From JBAZOO01 sp041648735 (GTDB lineage Bacteria > Verrucomicrobiota > Lentisphaeria > Oligosphaerales > CAITYL01): DNA of 30,272 nucleotides. Below, piece by piece: positions 26,132-30,272 of the stretch; position 1 is the stretch's first letter; every line of letters starts with the position of its first letter. The stretch lies in the NCBI GenBank assembly GCA_041648735.1, contig JBAZOO010000040.1, forward strand, positions 1 to 30,272, in the 5' to 3' direction. The translations under genes were made by a program, and so were the position numbers. The notes under the pieces are model-generated. The model had not been told where the DNA came from. It saw nothing but the letters and a program-made list of their open reading frames with translations, and did no database searches.

Positions 26132-26932
26132 ATGAAACGGCTTTGGAAAATCGCCCTCGCCCTGCTGATCCTGCTGGCCGTCGGCCTGCTTCTCCTCTAT
26201 GCCGCGCTCGGGATGATCGTGAAGAAGGGGATCACCGGAATCGGCCCGGCGCTCACCGGCTGCCCGATCACCCTGGAGGACGTGCAGGTCTCGCCGCACC
26301 GCGGCCATTTCGAGCTGACCAACCTGGTCGTGGGCAATCCGGAGGGGTTCAAGACGCCCCGCGCCTTCGCCCTCGGCAAGGTGCGCATCGAAGTGGCGCC
26401 CGGCTCCCTCTTCAAAGACACGATCCACGTCCGCGAGCTGCTCATCGAGGCGCCGGAAATCACCTATGAACTCGGCCTCGCCGGAAGCAACCTCGGCGCC
26501 ATCCAGAAGAATGTCGAGAAAGTGGCCGGCGGCGCCAAGCCCGCGGAAAAGCCGGCCGCCCCGGCACCGGCCAAGCCCGGCAAGAAGGTGATCATCGACA
26601 AGGTCTCCATCAACGGCGGCAAGATCATCCTCGGCACCTCCCTGCTGGCCACCGGCGCTCCGATCCCCCTGCCCAACCTCCAGTTGACGGACATCGGCAA
26701 GGCGCAGCAGGGCACCTCCATCGCCGAGGCCGTCAAGGAAATCCTGGCGGCCATCATCCGCTCCGTGACCGACGTGGCCAAGGGCGCCGCCGGCGAGATC
26801 GGCGCGGCCACCCAAGGCATGGGCGACGCCGCCCGCCAGGCGGGCGAATCCCTCAAGGACAGCGCGTCGGGCATCATCAAGGGTGTCAAGGGGATCTTCG
26901 GCGGCGGCACCCAGGACACCGGCGGCAACTGA
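26132..26932 (+). CDS. Membrane-anchored AsmA-like protein of unknown function
   Basis: The product is 266 residues. A single N-terminal membrane helix (about residues 7-28) precedes a beta-rich segment, LTGCPITLEDVQVSPHRGHFELTNLVVGNPEGF, then KVRIEVAPGSLFKDTIHVRELLIEAPEITYE. This resembles the N-terminal part of AsmA and DUF748-type envelope proteins, which take part in outer-membrane lipid transport or assembly. A Lys/Pro/Ala-rich linker (about 158-177) is followed by a second beta segment and an amphipathic, Ala/Gly-rich tail (SVTDVAKGAAGEIGAATQG, then GESLKDSASGIIKGVKGIFG). GGAGG lies 6 nt before the ATG. It is much shorter than true AsmA, so a related but separate family is likely. It lies 36 bp before NAD kinase. 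Confidence 0.65.
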   Translation: MKRLWKIALALLILLAVGLLLLYAALGMIVKKGITGIGPALTGCPITLEDVQVSPHRGHFELTNLVVGNPEGFKTPRAFALGKVRIEVAPGSLFKDTIHVRELLIEAPEITYELGLAGSNLGAIQKNVEKVAGGAKPAEKPAAPAPAKPGKKVIIDKVSINGGKIILGTSLLATGAPIPLPNLQLTDIGKAQQGTSIAEAVKEILAAIIRSVTDVAKGAAGEIGAATQGMGDAARQAGESLKDSASGIIKGVKGIFGGGTQDTGGN

Positions 26933-26968
26933 CCGCAACAACCGGCGGAGGAGTGAGGAACCGGCCCC

Positions 26969-27700
26969 ATGAGAGTCGCCATCTGCGGACGCAACCTGGA
27001 TGACCTGCGCAGCCTCCTCCGCCCCCTCCCCCTGACGATGGTGGAGGAGCGGCCCGACCTCGTCATCTCCTATGGCGGCGACGGCGCCCTGCTCGGCGCC
27101 GAACGGGAATGGCCCGGCGTCCCCAAACTGCCGCTGCGCGACCGCCGCGGCAACCCCAAGTGCCCGCGGCACCAGGAGGAGGCAATCCTGGAGATGCTCC
27201 TCGCCGGGCAGCTCCGGGAACAGCGCCTGCTGAAGCTGCTCGCCCGCTGCGGCGGCCGGACGCTCGCCGCCGTCAACGACATCGTCATCCACAACGAGAT
27301 CGTCACCTCCGCCGTCCGCTACCGGGTCTGGCTCGACGGCGAGCTGTATGCCAACCGCGTGGTCGGCGACGGCCTGATCGTCGCCACCCCCTTCGGCAGC
27401 ACCGGCTACTACCGCAGCATCACCCACAGCCTCTTCCGGATCGGCATCGGCCTGGCCTTCAACAACTCCACCGAGCCGACCGACCACCTGGTGATCCGCG
27501 AGGACAGCAGCATCCGCCTGGAAATCCTCCGCGGCCCCGCCATCCTCGTGGCCGACAACATCCACACCCCCCTCCCCATCCCCTGCGGCCAAACCGTCGA
27601 AATCCAGCGCCACCCCGAGGCGGCGCTCATCCTCGGGCTCGACATCTTCCGCTGCCCCGCCTGCAGCCGCCGCCGCCAGGAAAACCCGGACGCCACCTGA
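26969..27700 (+). CDS. nadK: NAD kinase
   Basis: The product is 243 residues, short for the family. It should phosphorylate NAD to NADP. The diagnostic GGDG motif (about residues 36-39, ISYGGDGALL), the NE motif in AAVNDIVIHNE and GDGLIVATPFGSTGYYRS are intact. The N-terminal domain is reduced compared with the usual 270-300 residue enzymes. The C-terminus carries CPACSRRRQ, a CxxC pair that I cannot assign. GAGG lies about 11 nt before the ATG, slightly far. It is followed after 44 bp by plsY and then by gpsA. The NADP link to GpsA, which uses NAD(P)H, may be meaningful or just chance. Confidence 0.9.
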   Translation: MRVAICGRNLDDLRSLLRPLPLTMVEERPDLVISYGGDGALLGAEREWPGVPKLPLRDRRGNPKCPRHQEEAILEMLLAGQLREQRLLKLLARCGGRTLAAVNDIVIHNEIVTSAVRYRVWLDGELYANRVVGDGLIVATPFGSTGYYRSITHSLFRIGIGLAFNNSTEPTDHLVIREDSSIRLEILRGPAILVADNIHTPLPIPCGQTVEIQRHPEAALILGLDIFRCPACSRRRQENPDAT

Positions 27701-27744
27701 GACTGCCCGCCCTCCCCCAACCCAACCCGCCCCGGAACCCAGCC

Positions 27745-28416
<672 letters not shown>

Positions 28417-28457
28417 AACTTGAACCCACCATGCCCAAACCGGAAAAAACACGCGCC

Positions 28458-29474
28458 ATGAAAATCAGCGTCTTGAGTGACGGCGGCTGGGGAACCGCGC
28501 TGGCCCTGCTGCTGACGGCCAACGGCCACCAGGTCAGCCTCTGGGGGCCCTTCCCGGACTATGTGGCGGAAATGCGCCGCTGCCGGGAGAACAGCCGCTT
28601 CCTGCCGGGCGTGCCGCTCCCCCCCACCCTCGAACTCGAGGCGGACTTGGCCACCGCCACCGCCGGCCGGGAGCTGCTCGTCCTCGCCGCCCCCTCCCAA
28701 TACATGCGCGGCCTGCTGGAGAAGCTCGCCGCCCTGCCGCCGCGGCGGGCAACGCCGCTGGTCAACGTCGCCAAGGGGATCGAAGTGAAGTCGCTCAAGC
28801 GGATGAGCGAACTGGTCGCCGAGCTGCTCGGCCCCGGCCGTCCCTATGCCGTCCTTTCCGGCCCCAGCCATGCCGAGGAAGTCGGGCGGCGCGTCCCCAC
28901 CGCCGTGGTCGCCGCCAGCACCGATCCGGCCGTCGCCGCCACCGTGCAGGAAGCCTTCATGAACCCGGCCTTCCGCGTCTACACCGCCAGCGACGTCACC
29001 GGCGTCGAACTCGGCGGCGCCCTCAAGAACGTCCTCGCCATCGCCGCCGGCATCTGTGACGGCATGGGCGGCGGCGACAACACCAAGGCCGCCCTGATGA
29101 CCCGCGGCATCACCGAACTCGCCCGCCTCGGCAAGGCCCTCGGCGGCCGCCCCCAGACCTTCTTCGGCCTCAGCGGCATCGGCGACCTGATCGTCACCTG
29201 CACCAGCCGCCACAGCCGCAACCGCCATGTGGGCGAAGAGCTGGGCAAGGGGCGGCAACTGCCGGAGATCCAGCGGGAGATGGGCCTCGCCGTCGCCGAA
29301 GGCGTGACCACCGCCGAAAGCGCCTTCCGCCTCGCCCGCCAGGCCGCCGCCGACACCCCGATCATTGACCAGGTCCACGCCGTGCTCTACGCCGGCAAGG
29401 AGCCGCGCCAGGCCATGGCCGACCTCATGGCGCGCCAAGCCAAGCCTGAACTGCCCGACGACTTCCTGGCCTGA
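28458..29474 (+). CDS. gpsA: Glycerol-3-phosphate dehydrogenase (NAD(P)+)
   Basis: The product is 338 residues from the ATG at 28458, or 347 from the ATG at 28431. It reduces dihydroxyacetone phosphate to glycerol 3-phosphate for the PlsY reaction. The conserved blocks are VNVAKGIE (catalytic-site Lys), LSGPSHAEEV, ELGGALKNVLAIAAGICDGMGGGDNTKAALMTRG and GLSGIGDLIVTCTSRHSRN. The nucleotide loop reads SDGGWGTALA where most enzymes have GAGSWGTALA, so the first Gly is Ser and the second position is Asp. DGGWG loops occur in PVC relatives, but the Ser is unusual. I prefer 28458 because the family starts MKI at this point. Neither start has a good SD sequence. Confidence 0.93.
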   Translation: MKISVLSDGGWGTALALLLTANGHQVSLWGPFPDYVAEMRRCRENSRFLPGVPLPPTLELEADLATATAGRELLVLAAPSQYMRGLLEKLAALPPRRATPLVNVAKGIEVKSLKRMSELVAELLGPGRPYAVLSGPSHAEEVGRRVPTAVVAASTDPAVAATVQEAFMNPAFRVYTASDVTGVELGGALKNVLAIAAGICDGMGGGDNTKAALMTRGITELARLGKALGGRPQTFFGLSGIGDLIVTCTSRHSRNRHVGEELGKGRQLPEIQREMGLAVAEGVTTAESAFRLARQAAADTPIIDQVHAVLYAGKEPRQAMADLMARQAKPELPDDFLA

Positions 29475-29492
29475 GCACTGGAGAACCGTCCC

Positions 29493-30272
29493 ATGAACCC
29501 CTGCCGCATCGCCCTGCCGCTGCTGGCCATCCTCCCCGCCACCGCCACAATCATCCTCGCCCAGCCACCGCCAACCCCAAGGCCGGCCCCGGCCATCGGC
29601 ATTGAACTCGACCCGAAGCTCGGCGCCCCGCCACCATCTCCAGCCGCCCCAACGCCACCATCCGCCGCCGCCAGCCCCGACCTGCCCGAACGCCTGCCCA
29701 ACGGCGACATCCGCCTCGGCGGCATCACCCTCCACCGCGAAACCCGCGAAATCTCATTCCCCGCCAACCTCCAACTCGCCTTCGGCACCCTTGAAGTGCT
29801 CATCGCCCGCCGCCCCGAAGGCCGCCTCCATGAAACCCTCCTCGCCACCGATGCCCGCCCCATCCACCTCCAGACCCTCCTCATCCTCCTCGGCCTCACC
29901 AACGGCTCCCGCCTCGCCACCGGCGGCAGCCAGCCCCAGGGCGACCTCCTCGACATCAACGTGGAATGGCAGAAGCCGGACGGCACCCTGGTGCGCGAAC
30001 CGGTCGAGAACTGGGTGCGCGACAACCGCACCAACGCCCCCATGAAACGCCTCGGCTGGGCCTTCGTCGGCACCACCTTCACCACCTACCAGGACGCGGA
30101 CGGCACCGCCGTCACCACCCCCGACGCCGACGCCGAAGGCAACCTCGTCCTGACCTATTCCAGCGGCTCCACCATCCTCGACTCCCCCGACCCCGCCAGC
30201 GACGACGACACCCTCTTCACCGTCAACGACGGCAAACTCCCCATCCCCGCCCACCCCCCCCCCCCCCCCCCC
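29493..30272 (+). CDS. Secreted YdjY-domain protein (3' end missing)
   Basis: The frame is open from an ATG at 29493 to the end of the window. It has a signal peptide (MNPCRIALPLLAILPATATIILA), a Pro/Ala-rich linker (about residues 25-60) and a domain with GGITLHRETREISFPANLQL, LEVLIARRPEGRLHETLLATD and HLQTLLILLGL. These match the YdjY-type domain common in secreted PVC proteins, whose function is unknown. GGAGA lies 8 nt upstream. It follows gpsA by 18 bp. The last residues encoded by the C-run are not reliable. Confidence 0.72.
   Translation, partial: MNPCRIALPLLAILPATATIILAQPPPTPRPAPAIGIELDPKLGAPPPSPAAPTPPSAAASPDLPERLPNGDIRLGGITLHRETREISFPANLQLAFGTLEVLIARRPEGRLHETLLATDARPIHLQTLLILLGLTNGSRLATGGSQPQGDLLDINVEWQKPDGTLVREPVENWVRDNRTNAPMKRLGWAFVGTTFTTYQDADGTAVTTPDADAEGNLVLTYSSGSTILDSPDPASDDDTLFTVNDGKLPIPAHPPPPPP
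30254..30272. other. Run of 19 C at the window end
   Basis: The sequence ends in an uninterrupted C homopolymer. It is probably a sequencing or assembly artefact at a contig end, since the gene upstream would otherwise continue with a polyproline run. Confidence 0.75.

Overview
The window is about 30 kb of high-GC bacterial chromosome with a mix of housekeeping and accessory genes. No rRNA, tRNA or CRISPR array is visible. The overall style suggests a bacterium of the PVC superphylum (Verrucomicrobia, Lentisphaerae, Kiritimatiellae or Planctomycetes), but this is an inference and not a proof. The clues are: many starts without a Shine-Dalgarno (SD) sequence beside others with a strong one, a YdjY-domain secreted protein, a DGGWG-type GpsA nucleotide loop, and intergenic DNA full of degenerate purine-rich repeats. 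The window ends in a run of 19 C and begins inside a transposase, so both edges are cut or artefactual. Layout, left to right: (1) 1-892 holds the start of an IS1634-like transposase (minus strand) and 800 bp of repeat-like, gene-poor DNA. (2) 893-8367 is a minus-strand Tad/Flp pilus mini-operon. It is read from right to left as two type IVb pilins, a prepilin peptidase, a TadE-like pseudopilin, a TadG-like protein and, 20 bp later, a 1283-residue RHS/YD-repeat protein. (3) 8632-15069 holds an exported endonuclease/exonuclease/phosphatase-family protein, release factor 3, a D-hexose-6-phosphate mutarotase (minus), an exported rhodanese with a promoter and a textbook terminator, a DUF1232 membrane protein and dihydroorotase. 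(4) 15310-17259 is DNA primase. (5) 17251-25940 is a long minus-strand block, read from right to left as LysM/TPR lipoprotein, PPK2 polyphosphate kinase, SAM synthetase, PfkB-family (probable adenosine) kinase, S-adenosylhomocysteinase, then an ABC-2 exporter ATPase and two permeases. (6) 26132-30272 is a plus-strand run of an AsmA-like membrane-anchored protein, NAD kinase, PlsY acyltransferase, GpsA and a partial YdjY-domain protein. The most coherent biological idea is the SAM block. MetK makes SAM from methionine and ATP, AhcY splits the S-adenosylhomocysteine left after methylation into homocysteine and adenosine, the PfkB kinase would turn adenosine into AMP, and a class-III-like PPK2 could lift AMP through ADP to ATP with polyphosphate. 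The neighbourhood therefore encodes most of a polyphosphate-fuelled SAM cycle. An 8-8-8 bp inverted repeat abuts the metK promoter. The second idea is the Tad pilus operon ending in an RHS protein with a hydrophobic, glycine-rich tail and no visible immunity gene. A recurring promoter form (TTG-start -35 box, 16-nt spacer, TATAGT) is seen at the transposase, at metK and at an antisense site by the RHS 3' end. At the transposase it predicts a leaderless mRNA.
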